A stretch of 64,000 nucleotides of DNA from Sphingomonas cavernae (GCF_003590775.1 NZ_QYUM01000003.1:498501-562500), one strand, 5' to 3'; positions 1-9,850 are shown, counted from the first letter of the stretch. The notes: generated by a model from the sequence alone, not told the origin. A program made the numbers and translations.

Positions 1-80
1 CCCCGCGAAAGCGGGGATCCAGAGACGTCCGTGCGGGCGCCAGTCATCGTCTGGATTCCCGCTTTCGCGGGAATGACAGG
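1..80. repeat. REP-like inverted repeat
   Basis: Two arms face each other: CCCGCGAAAGCGGG followed by ATCCAG near position 2, and CTGGAT followed by CCCGCTTTCGCGGG near position 51. Repeats of this form are common between genes in sphingomonads and related alphaproteobacteria. It lies just downstream of the edd stop codon and could fold in RNA from either strand. Nothing here codes for protein. The first bases are cut by the window edge, so the full unit may be longer. Confidence 0.7.
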
Positions 81-100
81 AAAGGTTTTGGCGGCGTTGG

Positions 101-1924
101 TCACAATTCGGCGAGCGCGAGCATCGCCGAACCGCCACGTTCGGCCTCATCGGCGCCGTGGCGCATCAGCGCGAAGAGCTCGCGTCCGGTGCCCATCTCG
201 ACGGGCGGACGCGGCGCGGGCTTGCGGGCCTGCCAGATCTCGTCGTCGACCAGAGCCTCGATCTCGCCGGTATTGGCGCTGACGCGGACGATATCGCCGT
301 CGCGCAGCAACGCGATCGGACCATCGCACCAGCCCTCGGGGGTGAGATGGATCGCGGCAGGCACCTTTCCGCTCGCGCCCGACATGCGGCCGTCGGTGAC
401 GAGCGCGACGTTGAAGCCCTTGTCCTGCAATACGCCAAGCGCCGGGGTGAGTTTGTGGAGTTCAGGCATGCCATTGGCCTGCGGGCCCTGGAAGCGGACG
501 ACGACGACGACATCGTGTTCGAGCTCGCCCGCCTTGAAGGCCGCAAGCACCTGATCCTGGTCGGAGAAGACACGGACTGGCGCTTCGATCGTCCAGCGCG
601 CCTCGTCGACCGCGCTCGTCTTGATGACCGCGCGGCCGAGATTGCCCTGCAGCAGCCGCATACCGCCATCGCGGCGGAAAGCGCTGGCGGGTGGGCGCAG
701 CATCGTGTCGTCGCGCGTCTCGGCGGGGGCGTCGATCCAGGTGAGCGCGTCATTCTCCAGCGCGGGTTCCTGACCATATGGATCGAGCCCGCCCGTCCAG
801 ACGGTCATGATGTCGCGGTGAAGCAGACCCGCGGCGAGCAGCTCTCGAATCACGAAGCCCATGCCGCCCGCGGCGTGGAAATGGTTCACGTCGCCCGCGC
901 CATTGGGATAGACGCGCGCAACGAGCGGCACGACCGCGGACAGGCGGTCCATGTCCTCCCAGTCGATGATGATCCCCGCCGCACGCGCTATAGCGGGGAG
1001 GTGGATGGCGTGGTTGGTCGATCCGCCCGTCGCGAGCAGGCCGATCGCGGCATTCACGACCGCCTTTTCATCGACGCAGTGACCCAGCGGGCGATAGTCA
1101 TTGCCGTCCCAGCCGATCTCGGTGACGCGGTGGACCGCAGCGCGCGTCAGTTCCTGGCGGAGTTTCGTGCCCGGATTGATGAAGGCGGCGCCGGGTACGT
1201 GGAGCCCCATCATCTCCATCATCATCTGGTTGGAATTGGCGGTGCCGTAGAAGGTGCAGGTGCCCGCGCCATGATAGGATGCGGCCTCGGCTTCGAGCAG
1301 TTCGTCGCGGCTCGCCTTGCCTTCGGCATAGAGCTGGCGGACGCGCTGCTTTTCCTTGTTGGCGAGGCCCGAGGGCATCGGGCCCGCGGGGATCAGGATC
1401 ATCGGCAGATGGCCGAAGCGCAGCGCGCCGATCAGCAGGCCGGGGACGATCTTGTCGCAGATGCCGAGCAGCGTCGCGCTTTCGAACATGCCGTGGCTGA
1501 GCGCTATTGCCGTACCCATCGCGATATTGTCGCGGCTGAACAGTGAAAGCTCCATGCCGAGCTGGCCCTGCGTCACCCCGTCGCACATTGCTGGAACGCC
1601 GCCCGCGACCTGCGCGGTCGCGCCCTTTTCACGCGCAAAGACCTTCATCTGCTCGGGATAGCGACCATAGGGCTGATGCGCCGAGAGCATGTCGTTATAG
1701 GCGCTGACAATGCCGATGTTCATCGCCTTGCCGCTGCGGATGACAGCCTTGTCATCTGCCGCAGCCGCGAATCCGTGGGCGAGGTTGCCGCACGAGAGCG
1801 TGGGACGGTGGACGCCCTTTTCGCGTTCACGATCGAGCAGCTCGAGATAGGCGGTCCGCCCTTTTTTCGAGCGGCTGATGATGCGGTCGGTGACCGCCGC
1901 GATTTCGGGGTGGATCTTGGTCAT
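101..1924 (-). CDS. edd: Phosphogluconate dehydratase (Entner-Doudoroff)
   Basis: This 607-residue protein has the usual length of Edd, the iron-sulfur dehydratase that turns 6-phosphogluconate into 2-keto-3-deoxy-6-phosphogluconate in the cytoplasm. It shows ILVD/EDD family segments, including [19 protein letters not shown] near residue 75, [14 protein letters not shown] near 108 and [19 protein letters not shown] near 300, with the C-terminal [13 protein letters not shown] motif. It is the last gene of a zwf-pgl-edd set read on the minus strand, separated from pgl by 127 bases that hold a REP-like element. The aldolase gene eda is not in the window. Confidence 0.96.
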   Translation of the reverse strand: MTKIHPEIAAVTDRIISRSKKGRTAYLELLDREREKGVHRPTLSCGNLAHGFAAAADDKAVIRSGKAMNIGIVSAYNDMLSAHQPYGRYPEQMKVFAREKGATAQVAGGVPAMCDGVTQGQLGMELSLFSRDNIAMGTAIALSHGMFESATLLGICDKIVPGLLIGALRFGHLPMILIPAGPMPSGLANKEKQRVRQLYAEGKASRDELLEAEAASYHGAGTCTFYGTANSNQMMMEMMGLHVPGAAFINPGTKLRQELTRAAVHRVTEIGWDGNDYRPLGHCVDEKAVVNAAIGLLATGGSTNHAIHLPAIARAAGIIIDWEDMDRLSAVVPLVARVYPNGAGDVNHFHAAGGMGFVIRELLAAGLLHRDIMTVWTGGLDPYGQEPALENDALTWIDAPAETRDDTMLRPPASAFRRDGGMRLLQGNLGRAVIKTSAVDEARWTIEAPVRVFSDQDQVLAAFKAGELEHDVVVVVRFQGPQANGMPELHKLTPALGVLQDKGFNVALVTDGRMSGASGKVPAAIHLTPEGWCDGPIALLRDGDIVRVSANTGEIEALVDDEIWQARKPAPRPPVEMGTGRELFALMRHGADEAERGGSAMLALAEL

Positions 1925-1943
1925 TTCGGCCCCCCCGCACCAT

Positions 1944-2032
1944 CGTCATGCTGAACTTGTTTCAGCATCCATGCGCACGCCGTGCCGTGGATGCGGTTTT
2001 GGCATGGACCCTGAAACAAGTTCAGGGTGACG
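1944..2032. repeat. REP-like inverted repeat between pgl and edd
   Basis: The left arm CGTCATGCTGAACTTGTTTC and the right arm GAAACAAGTTCAGGGTGACG are imperfect inverted copies separated by a central stretch. The core, GAACTTGTTTC facing GAAACAAGTTC, is perfect. This type of intergenic element is frequent in sphingomonad genomes. Here it sits inside the zwf-pgl-edd operon, where it could act as an RNA processing or partial termination hairpin. Confidence 0.75.
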
Positions 2033-2051
2033 GGGAGAGGGGCAGTGCGTG

Positions 2052-2756
2052 TCATTCGTCGAGCCAGTGGATGTCGATGGCCTGCTCGGCGTCGGCGAGT
2101 ACGCGGCCGACGGGGACATTGGAACTGGGGCCGTCGTTGATCGCCTTTTCGAGCAGCTTGCGCTTTTCCTTACCGGTGATCGCGATCAGGATTGTACGTG
2201 CGGACAGGATCGAGGCGCGGCTGAGCGTCACGCGCGCGACAGGCGCCTGAGAGGGCAGCGGATCGGGCATGACGCCGAGTGCGCGGCGCGCCTTGGGTCC
2301 GTTCAATGCCTCGTCGAGGTCGGGGCCGGGGAAGATCGAGGCGGTGTGGCCGTCCGCGCCCATGCCGAGCCAGACGAGATCGATCGGCCAGTGCAGGTCC
2401 TGCAGTCGCGCATCGGCGGCATTGCCCGCAAGCTTGTGATCGGGGTTCTCGGTGCCGATCGGCAGCACGCGTGCGCCGAGCGGCAGGAAGGCGCGCGCGA
2501 TCGACGCGACATTGCTCATCGGGCTGTCGACCGCGACAAGGCGATCATCGGTGGGGATGATCGTCACGCTCTTCCAGCGCAGTTTTTTTTGCGCCAGCTT
2601 TTCGAACACGGGCAGGGGTGTCTTGCCGCCGGGGAAGGCGACGAGCGCCTGACCGCGCGCATCGAGCGCGCTTTCGATGATGAAAGCTATGTCGCCGGCG
2701 ATCGCCTCGGCCCATTCGTCGGCGTCTTCATAGTCCCAGAATTCGGCCTCAATCAT
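2052..2756 (-). CDS. pgl: 6-phosphogluconolactonase
   Basis: The protein hydrolyses 6-phosphogluconolactone to 6-phosphogluconate, the step between Zwf and Edd. It carries the family motifs FPGGKTPLPVFEKL near residue 43 and GMGADGHTASIFP in the C-terminal half. The chosen start gives MIEAEFWDYEDADEW and about 234 residues, the usual length. This start overlaps the 3' end of zwf by 8 bases, which suggests coupled translation. An ATG five codons upstream (position 2771) and one at 2822 are also in frame but run further into zwf. Confidence 0.94.
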   Translation of the reverse strand: MIEAEFWDYEDADEWAEAIAGDIAFIIESALDARGQALVAFPGGKTPLPVFEKLAQKKLRWKSVTIIPTDDRLVAVDSPMSNVASIARAFLPLGARVLPIGTENPDHKLAGNAADARLQDLHWPIDLVWLGMGADGHTASIFPGPDLDEALNGPKARRALGVMPDPLPSQAPVARVTLSRASILSARTILIAITGKEKRKLLEKAINDGPSSNVPVGRVLADAEQAIDIHWLDE

Positions 2757-4221
2757 GCCAGCTAACTCCATCACGTTCCGTAAGCGCGATTGCGGCCGAT
2801 GGGCCCCAGCTTCCCGCGCCATATTGCTTGGGTGTCATCCCGTTCGCTGCCCAGCCGGCGCGGATCGCATCGACCCATTCCCACTGCGCCTCGACCTCGT
2901 CGCGGCGGACGAACAGCGTCGGATCGCCCTCGATCAGGTCGAGCAACAGCCGCTCATAGGCGATCCGCCGCCGCGTGCCAGCAAAAGCGCTGGTGAGCGA
3001 AAGATCGAGCGGGACCTCGCGCAGCGTAATACCCTCGCGGTCGAGTCCGGGTTCCTTGGCCATGACGAGCAGTCGAATATATTCTTCGGGCTGGAGGCGG
3101 ATGACGAGCTTGTTTGCGGTCAGCCGGCCGCCGCGCTTCGCGAAGATCGAATGCGGCACTTTCTTGAACTGGATGAAGATTTCGGACTGGCGGTTGGGGA
3201 GCCGCTTGCCCGTGCGGAGGTAGAAGGGCACGCCCTGCCAGCGCCAGTTGTCGACATGCGCCTTGATCGCGACAAAGGTTTCGGTGTCCGAAGGCTTGCC
3301 GAGCTCGTCGACATAGCCGGGAACCGCTTCGCCCTTGCTCGCGCCCGCGCCGTACTGGCCGATCACTGTGTGTGTGGCAGCGCTGTCAGAGTCTATCTTC
3401 CGGAGCGAGCGGAGCACCTTGACCTTCTCGTCGCGCACCGCGGTCGCATTCAGGTCCGCCGGCGGCTCCATCGCTACGAGCGACAGAAGCTGGAGCATGT
3501 GGTTCTGCACCATGTCGCGGAGCGCGCCCGCGCCATCATAGAAGCCGACGCGGCCTTCGAGACCGACCGTTTCCGAAACGGTGATCTGGACGTGATCGAT
3601 GCCATTGGCGTTCCACAGCGGCTCGAACATCATGTTGGCGAAGCGCAGCGCGAGCAGGTTCTGGACGGTTTCCTTGCCCAGATAATGGTCGATGCGGAAG
3701 GTGCGTTCCTCGGGAAAGGCCGCGGCCACGGCATCATTGATCTCACGCGAGGAGTCGAGATCGGTGCCAAGCGGCTTTTCGAGCCCGATACGGACATTGT
3801 CGCCGGCGAGGCCCGCCTTTTGCAGACCCGCGATCGTGGGTTCGAACAGCGAGGGCGCGGTCGACAGGAAGATCGCAATTCCGCCCGAAGTATCGCCGAT
3901 CTTTTCAGCGAGCGCGGGAAAGCCGTCGGGCTTCGAGGCGTCGAGCGGCTGGTATTTGAGCCGTTCGAGGAACGTGGCGAGCAGATCACCATTCTTGCGA
4001 TCGGCGGGGAGGAACTCCTCCAGCGCCTTCTTCGCAAAATCCTGCCATCCGGCATCATCGAGCTCGCTGCGCGCCGTGCCAACGATTTGCAGGCAATCCT
4101 TGATCAGCCCGTCGGCGTGAAGCGCATAGAGCGAGGGGAGGAGCATGCGCCGCGCAAGATCGCCGGTCGCACCGAAGAGCAGAAGGGTTTCGCAGGCCAT
4201 AGGGGAGGCGTCATTCCCCAT
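2749..4221 (-). CDS. zwf: Glucose-6-phosphate 1-dehydrogenase
   Basis: This 490-residue enzyme oxidises glucose 6-phosphate to the lactone with NAD(P)+, at the head of the Entner-Doudoroff route. The N-terminal nucleotide-binding segment FGATGDLARRMLLPSLY, the substrate segment RIGLEKPLGTDL and the active-site motif RIDHYLGKE are all present. Length matches the family. The start could be the ATG at 4221 or the one at 4200 (MACETLLLFGATGDLA), and the second fits family alignments better. It is the first gene of the minus-strand operon with pgl and edd. Confidence 0.97.
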   Translation of the reverse strand: MGNDASPMACETLLLFGATGDLARRMLLPSLYALHADGLIKDCLQIVGTARSELDDAGWQDFAKKALEEFLPADRKNGDLLATFLERLKYQPLDASKPDGFPALAEKIGDTSGGIAIFLSTAPSLFEPTIAGLQKAGLAGDNVRIGLEKPLGTDLDSSREINDAVAAAFPEERTFRIDHYLGKETVQNLLALRFANMMFEPLWNANGIDHVQITVSETVGLEGRVGFYDGAGALRDMVQNHMLQLLSLVAMEPPADLNATAVRDEKVKVLRSLRKIDSDSAATHTVIGQYGAGASKGEAVPGYVDELGKPSDTETFVAIKAHVDNWRWQGVPFYLRTGKRLPNRQSEIFIQFKKVPHSIFAKRGGRLTANKLVIRLQPEEYIRLLVMAKEPGLDREGITLREVPLDLSLTSAFAGTRRRIAYERLLLDLIEGDPTLFVRRDEVEAQWEWVDAIRAGWAANGMTPKQYGAGSWGPSAAIALTERDGVSWHD

Positions 4222-4325
4222 GCTTTCCCCAGCGTCAACCGCGCGTGCAATTTTTTGGCGGCGAAAGCGCGTGCTTTTTCATCCCGACCCGCCGCTGGCG
4301 GGCGGTCGCGTAACTTTCGTGCGCG

Positions 4326-4937
4326 TCAGGGGGTGGTCAGGAAAGCGCGACAGGCGGCGCGCATCGCGTCGCGGTCGCCCGGCAGGATCGTATCGCAGAT
4401 GACATAGCTGTAGATTAGGAACGCGCGCGCGCTGGCCTGTTCGGCGGGCACGCCGCTGGCCGCCACCACCGCTTCGAAATAGGCAAGCCGATGCCGGTCG
4501 ATCTCGGCGAGCGCGCGCGCGGCGCGCGTGTCGGTGAGCGCCCATGTGCGCATCGCGAGTTCGATATGCGAACCTGTGCGCGCGCGGTCCATCTGAGAGA
4601 TGCCGAACAGCCGCTCGAGCCGCGCCTCGGGCGTGGCGTCCATCGCTGCCAGCTCGGCGACGAGCCCCGTGGTGGTGCGCTGGCGCCAATAGTCGGTCAT
4701 CGCGTCCAGAAAGGCGTCGCGCGTCTCGAAGCGCGTGTAGAACATGCCCTTGGTGACGCCGAGCTTCTCGGCGACGAGCTCGACCCGCACCGAATCGATC
4801 CCGCCCACCGCCAGCATCTCGAGCGCCGCTATGAACCAGTGTTCGGCGGTCAGCCGCGGCTTGGGCCCGCGTCTTGCCTTTTCTCGCGCACCCACGGCGA
4901 TCGCCGGCTGAAGCGGAAGGGGCGGCAATGCGGTCAT
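4326..4937 (-). CDS. TetR-family transcriptional regulator
   Basis: A 203-residue regulator with an N-terminal helix-turn-helix at about residues 28-75 (MLAVGGIDSVRVELVAEKLG, then GVTKGMFYTRFETRDAFLDA). The C-terminal half is the variable ligand-binding domain. It is divergent from the TonB receptor that starts at 5115, with about 180 bases between them, so the receptor and the following hydrolase are its likely targets. The ligand is not predictable. Confidence 0.9.
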   Translation of the reverse strand: MTALPPLPLQPAIAVGAREKARRGPKPRLTAEHWFIAALEMLAVGGIDSVRVELVAEKLGVTKGMFYTRFETRDAFLDAMTDYWRQRTTTGLVAELAAMDATPEARLERLFGISQMDRARTGSHIELAMRTWALTDTRAARALAEIDRHRLAYFEAVVAASGVPAEQASARAFLIYSYVICDTILPGDRDAMRAACRAFLTTP

Positions 4938-5032
4938 GAGGCCTGCCTAATCCCCGCCACGCCGTGGGTCAATGCAAGGCCATATTTATAGTGCGGTACA
5001 GAATGTGTTTTCGGAGGATTGCAGGCTATATG

Positions 5033-5060
5033 TTGACGATCGCCGGGATGCGGATATATC
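5033..5060 (+). promoter_or_regulatory. Candidate promoter of the TonB receptor gene
   Basis: TTGACG at 5033-5038 and TATATC at 5055-5060 are separated by 16 bases, close to a housekeeping sigma-factor promoter. They lie in the AT-rich gap between the divergent TetR gene and the receptor gene. A GGAGGG ribosome site stands just before the ATG at 5115. No perfect palindrome for the TetR protein was found in the gap. Confidence 0.4.
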
Positions 5061-5114
5061 AATAACTCATACGGTAACGAATCTAATAAGCCGTGCTGTG
5101 GAGAGGGAGGGATT

Positions 5115-7415
5115 ATGTCGCGCAATCGATCGGCGTTAAGGCGTGCGTTGCTGGGCGGTATCATGCTGTGGGGATCGGCCACACATTCGGCATGGGCTCA
5201 GGATAGCGCGATAGACGAAGAGGGGGTGTCGGTCGGCGACATCGTCGTCACCGCGCGCCGCCGCGAGGAAAGCCTGCAGGACGTACCCATCTCGATCACT
5301 GCCTTCACCGCCGACACGCTCGACCTGCGGGGCGCTCCGGACATCACCGCGCTCCAGCGTTCGACCCCCAACCTGACAATGCAGGTTTCGCGCGGCACCA
5401 ATTCGACGCTGACCGCCTTCATCCGCGGCATCGGTCAGCAGGATCCGCTCTGGGGCTTCGAGCCCGGCGTCGGCCTCTATGTTGATGACGTCTACATCGC
5501 GCGGCCGCAGGGCGCGGTGCTCGACATTTTCGACATCGAGCGGATCGAGGTTCTGCGCGGGCCGCAAGGCACGCTCTATGGCCGCAATACCATCGGCGGC
5601 GCGGTCAAATATGTGACAAAGCGCCTGGGCGACGAGTTCAGCGGCAAGGTGCGCGGCGAGATCGGGAGTTATGACGAATACAACCTGACGGGATCGCTCG
5701 CGCTGCCGCTGGCCGAGGGGATCGCGATCGGCGGCGCCTTTGCCTGGTACAATCGCGACGGCTATGGGAAGAACTTCTTCACCGGCGCGGACACCAACGA
5801 CAAGGACGTGATCGCGGGCCGGCTGTCGGTCGAGCTCACGCCCTCCGACGCCATCTTCATCCGCCTCGCCGCCGATCGCACCGAGGATCGCTCCAACACC
5901 AATCACGGCCACCGCGAAGTCCGCGAGCCCAACAGCAACACGTCCGTGCTGCCCGGCAAATATGATACGCTTGCGGGGCTCGGAGACCGAAGCAAGGTGG
6001 TGACGCAGGGTGTGTCGCTCACCGGCGAATGGCAGGTTTCGGACATAGTGACGCTCAAGTCGGTCACCGCGTATCGCGACGGCTATACAAAGAGCGCGGG
6101 CATAGATTTCGACGGAACGCCCCAGCCTTATCTGGATATCGCGGCGGGCGGCAAGGTGTATCAGGACGACCAGTTCAGCCAGGAATTCCAGGCGCTGATC
6201 GAGACCGATCGGCTCCAGGGCGTGGTCGGCGTCTATTATCTCGACGCGCATGCCGAAGGCGCGTTTGACACGATCCTTGGACGCGGGCTCGTGCCCGAGC
6301 CGATTCTGGTGCCGCGCCCCAGCGCCTTCACCGCGCTGACCCAGCTCACCAGCGGTTCGGTCGATACCAAAAGCTTCGCGATCTTCGGCGACCTCAACTA
6401 CGACCTGAGTGAGCGGCTGAAACTCTCGCTTGGCGCGCGCTGGACGCGCGACAAGAAGACCGGGACGGTGTTCAAGGCCAATTATTTCGGGACGATCGGC
6501 AGCCCGCTGCTAAAGCCCTATGTGCCCGTGCTGCCAGCGCCCTTCAACGTTCCCCAGATACTGACCGACTACACTAACGAACGTACCTTCGAGGAGTTCA
6601 CGCCGCGCGTCAGCCTCACCTGGGAAGCGAGCGATGATGTCAATCTCTACGCGGCCTATGGGCGCGGTTTCAAATCGGGCGGTTTCGACATGCGCGGTGA
6701 CGCCACCGCCACGCCTGACACCAAGAACGGCTATGACCCGGAGATCGTCGATTCCTACGAAGTGGGTGTGAAAGGCGATTTCCTGAACAACAGCCTGCGC
6801 GTCAACGCCGCGCTTTTCTACACCGATTATCAGGGCCAGCAGGTGACGACGCAGGTGCCCAAGATCACCCCGCCGCCTGGCGTGGTCAGCTTTGTCGACA
6901 ATGTCGGCAGTTCGCGGATCTATGGCGCCGAACTCGAAGCCAGTGCGGTGCTGAGCCGCAATGTCAGCGCCAATCTGAGCTTCGGCTACATCAACGCGAA
7001 GTTCGAGGAGTTCCTCGTCTTCGATCTCGCGACCCGGCAATATGTCGACGTCGCCGACCAGCGCAAATTCCAGAACACGCCCGAGTTCACCGCGAGCGCA
7101 TCGCTCAACTGGCAGGAGGATTTCGCAGGCGGGCGTCTGGCGATGCTGCCCGCGATTTCCTTCCGCAGCGACGTCAATCTGTTCGAGATACCGATTCCTT
7201 CGATCGATCAGGACGGCTTTGCGCTGGTCGACCTCAGCGTCACCTGGACTTCGGGCGACGACCGGTGGCGCTTTGGCGCGCATGGCCGCAACCTGTTCGA
7301 CGTGCGCTATCGCACCGGGGGCTATAACTTCCAGTCGAACCAGTTCGCGCAGTCGGTTATCGGCTTTTACGGGCCCCCGCGGACGGTGCGCTTCTCGGCC
7401 GAATACCGGTTTTGA
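5115..7415 (+). CDS. TonB-dependent receptor
   Basis: A 766-residue outer-membrane receptor. It has a signal peptide (MSRNRSALRRALLGG through AWA) and a TonB-box-like stretch (GDIVVTARRREESLQDVP). A plug domain follows, with IERIEVLRGPQGTLYGRNTIGGAV near residue 150, then a beta-barrel ending in an aromatic residue (VRFSAEYRF). The plug type is the common sphingomonad form for organic substrates rather than a clear siderophore receptor. A GGAGGG site precedes the ATG. The downstream alpha/beta hydrolase starts 2 bases after the stop, so the pair is one operon: receptor for uptake, hydrolase for cleaving an ester or lactone. The substrate is unknown. Confidence 0.92.
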   Translation: MSRNRSALRRALLGGIMLWGSATHSAWAQDSAIDEEGVSVGDIVVTARRREESLQDVPISITAFTADTLDLRGAPDITALQRSTPNLTMQVSRGTNSTLTAFIRGIGQQDPLWGFEPGVGLYVDDVYIARPQGAVLDIFDIERIEVLRGPQGTLYGRNTIGGAVKYVTKRLGDEFSGKVRGEIGSYDEYNLTGSLALPLAEGIAIGGAFAWYNRDGYGKNFFTGADTNDKDVIAGRLSVELTPSDAIFIRLAADRTEDRSNTNHGHREVREPNSNTSVLPGKYDTLAGLGDRSKVVTQGVSLTGEWQVSDIVTLKSVTAYRDGYTKSAGIDFDGTPQPYLDIAAGGKVYQDDQFSQEFQALIETDRLQGVVGVYYLDAHAEGAFDTILGRGLVPEPILVPRPSAFTALTQLTSGSVDTKSFAIFGDLNYDLSERLKLSLGARWTRDKKTGTVFKANYFGTIGSPLLKPYVPVLPAPFNVPQILTDYTNERTFEEFTPRVSLTWEASDDVNLYAAYGRGFKSGGFDMRGDATATPDTKNGYDPEIVDSYEVGVKGDFLNNSLRVNAALFYTDYQGQQVTTQVPKITPPPGVVSFVDNVGSSRIYGAELEASAVLSRNVSANLSFGYINAKFEEFLVFDLATRQYVDVADQRKFQNTPEFTASASLNWQEDFAGGRLAMLPAISFRSDVNLFEIPIPSIDQDGFALVDLSVTWTSGDDRWRFGAHGRNLFDVRYRTGGYNFQSNQFAQSVIGFYGPPRTVRFSAEYRF

Positions 7416-7417
7416 CC

Positions 7418-8290
7418 ATGGCCGATTTCGTGGAGCGGCGCTGGCGCTCGGCTGACGGGCTCTCGCTTCACGCGCGGGACTATGCTGCGGCCGCGGGGGA
7501 GGCGCGGCTGCCCGTGATCTGCATCCACGGGTTGACGCGCAATGCGCGCGACTTCGAGGCGGTTGCGCCGTGGGTTGCGGCGCAGGGGCGGCGCGTGCTC
7601 GCGGTCGACATACGGGGGAGGGGGCGTTCGGACCCCGATCCCGACCCGATGAACTACAAGCCGCTCACCTATGCGCGTGACATGCTGGCGATGATGGATT
7701 CGCTTGGCATCGCGCGCGCGGTCTTTGTCGGCACTTCGATGGGCGGGCTTATCACGCTGATGGTGGCCGGGCTCAGGCTGCGGGCGATCGGGGGCGCAGT
7801 GCTCAATGATGTCGGCCCCGAAGTCGCTCAGGAGGGGCTCGATAGGATCGCGGCCTATGCAGGCAAGCCGGTCGACATCAGAAACTGGGACGATGCTGTC
7901 GCTTATCTCACGCGGACGATGGGGCCGGCGTTCCCCGATCTGGACGAAGCGCGGTGGCATGCGCTTGCACGCCGCAGTTTCGTCGAAGGATCCGATGGGG
8001 TGCCGCGGCTCGACTATGATCCTGCAATAGCGCGGCCTTTTTCCAGCAAGCCTCCGCCGCGGCAGTCGTATATCGCCGGGCTGTTGTTTCGCCGGCTCGC
8101 ACGACGCCGGCCGACCCTGCTGCTGCGCGGAGAGCTTTCGGATCTGCTTTCGGCCGAAATTGCGGCGCGGATGCGCCGCGCTGCGCCGACGATGCACTAT
8201 GCCGAAGTACCGCACGTCGGCCACGCACCCCTGCTGGAAGAGCCCGCCGCGCGCGCCGCAATCGAAGCGTTTCTGGCGAAGCTGCCTTAA
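7418..8290 (+). CDS. Alpha/beta-fold hydrolase
   Basis: A cytoplasmic hydrolase of about 290 residues with no signal peptide. It shows the oxyanion segment ICIHGLTRNARDFEAVAP near residue 30 and the nucleophile elbow VGTSMGGL (Ser near residue 109). The likely catalytic histidine lies in VPHVGHAPLLEEP near the C-terminus. The ATG at 7418 follows the receptor stop by 2 bases, implying coupled translation. An in-frame TTG at 7412 is less likely. It probably acts on the compound brought in by the receptor, but esterase, lactonase and haloalkane-type activities cannot be separated here. Confidence 0.88.
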   Translation: MADFVERRWRSADGLSLHARDYAAAAGEARLPVICIHGLTRNARDFEAVAPWVAAQGRRVLAVDIRGRGRSDPDPDPMNYKPLTYARDMLAMMDSLGIARAVFVGTSMGGLITLMVAGLRLRAIGGAVLNDVGPEVAQEGLDRIAAYAGKPVDIRNWDDAVAYLTRTMGPAFPDLDEARWHALARRSFVEGSDGVPRLDYDPAIARPFSSKPPPRQSYIAGLLFRRLARRRPTLLLRGELSDLLSAEIAARMRRAAPTMHYAEVPHVGHAPLLEEPAARAAIEAFLAKLP

Positions 8291-8294
8291 ACCT

Positions 8295-8356
8295 AGAGCC
8301 TGATCGTTTGAGGTGGAAGCGCCAAGCGCTTCCGCCGAAAGCGTGAATCAGGCTCT
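8295..8356. repeat. Nested stem-loop between convergent genes
   Basis: The outer arms AGAGCCTGAT (8295-8304) and ATCAGGCTCT (8347-8356) are perfect 10-base inverted copies. Inside them GGAAGCG and CGCTTCC form a second stem. The element lies 4 bases after the hydrolase stop, where it may end transcription, and it resembles dispersed intergenic repeats of alphaproteobacteria. Confidence 0.6.
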
Positions 8357-8369
8357 ATTCCAATAGTTG

Positions 8370-8416
8370 AGACCTTGATCGTTCCAGGCTGATTCAGCCT
8401 GGAACGATCAAGGTCT
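8370..8416. terminator. Perfect 23-bp palindrome, probable bidirectional terminator
   Basis: Positions 8370-8392 and 8394-8416 are exact reverse complements with a single central base, starting AGACCTTGATCGTTCCAGG. It lies between the plus-strand hydrolase and the minus-strand hspQ gene and overlaps the last two bases of hspQ. There is no U tract, so it is either a strong bidirectional hairpin or a cruciform-type repeat. Confidence 0.55.
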
Positions 8417-8795
8417 AGTGTCGATGCTCGCGCCGCAATTGATATCGGCCGGGCGCAAATCCATCGAACAGCCCCGAAATTGCAGGGTGATCGACGGGCT
8501 CGTCGCTGTCGTCGGCGACCAGATTCTGCTGGCTGACATAAGCGACGTAGCTGCTCTCCGCATTCTCGGCGAGCAAATGGTAAAAGGGCTGGTCGCGATG
8601 CGGCCGGATGTCTTCGGGAATCGCCTCGTACCATTCCTCGCTGTTGGCGAAGACCGGGTCGATGTCGAAGATTACCCCGCGAAACGCGAACATCCGGTGC
8701 TTCACCACATCGCCGATCGCGAAGCGTGCGTGCGAAACGGGGGGCATGGCGGCGGGAATCGTCGGGCAACCGGTCGAGATATCGGGATAGTTCAT
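8415..8795 (-). CDS. hspQ: Heat shock protein HspQ (YccV-like)
   Basis: A 126-residue protein with the HspQ/YccV hemimethylated-DNA-binding-type fold. Diagnostic segments are FAIGDVVKHRMFAFRGVIFDIDP near residue 25, then EEWYEAIPEDIRPHRDQPFYHLLAE and YVAYVSQQNLVAD. In E. coli HspQ is a specificity factor and substrate of Lon protease and is heat-induced. The first 20 residues before the domain vary in the family, and an internal start at residue 17 is possible. The gene stands alone, convergent with the upstream hydrolase. Confidence 0.92.
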   Translation of the reverse strand: MNYPDISTGCPTIPAAMPPVSHARFAIGDVVKHRMFAFRGVIFDIDPVFANSEEWYEAIPEDIRPHRDQPFYHLLAENAESSYVAYVSQQNLVADDSDEPVDHPAISGLFDGFAPGRYQLRREHRH

Positions 8796-8917
8796 ATAGC
8801 TTATTTAGGCGGGTTTTGCTTTCAAGCAAGCGGACCGCTTGCAGAGCGCGAAAGCCTGCGCTAATGGCCGCCCCTCAAACGACCGGACGGGCCGCTTTCC
8901 AAGCGCCGTTCATCAGC

Positions 8918-9007
<90 letters not shown>

Positions 9008-9109
9008 CGACTTCCTGGAATCCGCAGACTTCCTAGGATTGGCTGATTTCTGTCGCTTTTGATGCTGCTATGGCGGCTCGTTTCGTTTGAAATACACCGT
9101 GGCCTTCGC

Positions 9110-9850
9110 TCAGGGGCGCCAACTGAACAGCGCGGGATCGATGGGCACATTCACCTCGACCTTGTCCCAGAATACCTCGTTGGCCATTACGCCGTTATAA
9201 TAGAGCGTCACGCGGCGCGCCTGGAGCCAGCGGGGCTTTTCCAACATGACGAAGTCGTCATAGACGCGTTGGTGCCAGCCGCGCGGGGTCATGAAGCCCA
9301 TCGTACGGATGGCATGCGTTTTTGCGTCGATTCCGAACAGCGTGACCGCGCCCCTGGGATCGGTCAGCCGAACCATATGGAGCGGGTGACCACCGATCGT
9401 GTCATCGGGGACGCGCTCGGCCTTGAAGCCAGGCTTTGCAGCATGCCGGATGATGCCGAAGCCGAAGTTGGCAGCCCAATAGGCGTCCGCCTCCGCCTTG
9501 GGCATGACTCCGCGGTCCGACCATGTCGTCTCGCCGTCATAGCCGATCGTGAAAAGCGTTTGTTGCTTGCTCCTGGCCAGGATGCGCACCTTGCCGTCCG
9601 CGCCGTGCGCTGCAGTGCGCGCCGGATCGAAGACCCGCCACATCCGATAATCCTCGGCCCGACTTTTCGGCTCTGCGCCAGTCTCGGCATAGAAAACCGC
9701 GCGTCCCTCAAGCACCAGCGTTCTGGCGTTGATCCAATCGCTGCCGCCTGCGGCCTGGGCCGCACGCGCCAAAATCGCTCCGCCTTCTTGAACCGGATCG
9801 GCCGCGGCCGCCGGGGTGGCCACGAGCATGATCATTGCAAACGCGCGCAT
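9110..9850 (-). CDS. Exported protein of unknown function (LolA-like fold possible)
   Basis: A 246-residue protein with a signal peptide (MRAFAMIMLVATPAAAADP). The mature part has alternating beta segments that resemble outer-membrane lipoprotein-sorting (LolA/LppX-like) proteins: LVLEGRAVFYAE, KVRILARSKQQTLFTIGYDGETTWSDRG and HMVRLTDPRGAVTLFGIDAKT. No catalytic motif is visible, and the assignment rests only on this pattern. It is divergent from the gene at 9977, and a TTGTCCGGACAT palindrome lies 58 bases before its start. Confidence 0.75.
   Translation of the reverse strand: MRAFAMIMLVATPAAAADPVQEGGAILARAAQAAGGSDWINARTLVLEGRAVFYAETGAEPKSRAEDYRMWRVFDPARTAAHGADGKVRILARSKQQTLFTIGYDGETTWSDRGVMPKAEADAYWAANFGFGIIRHAAKPGFKAERVPDDTIGGHPLHMVRLTDPRGAVTLFGIDAKTHAIRTMGFMTPRGWHQRVYDDFVMLEKPRWLQARRVTLYYNGVMANEVFWDKVEVNVPIDPALFSWRP

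Noticed and set aside
158-1546. A 462-codon plus-strand frame inside edd
   Set aside because: It is antisense to a well-recognised enzyme gene, without a start site or known domain.
4284-4305. GC-rich hairpin after the first TetR gene (GCCCGCC/GGCGGG)
   Set aside because: No U tract follows on either strand, so it is not called a terminator.
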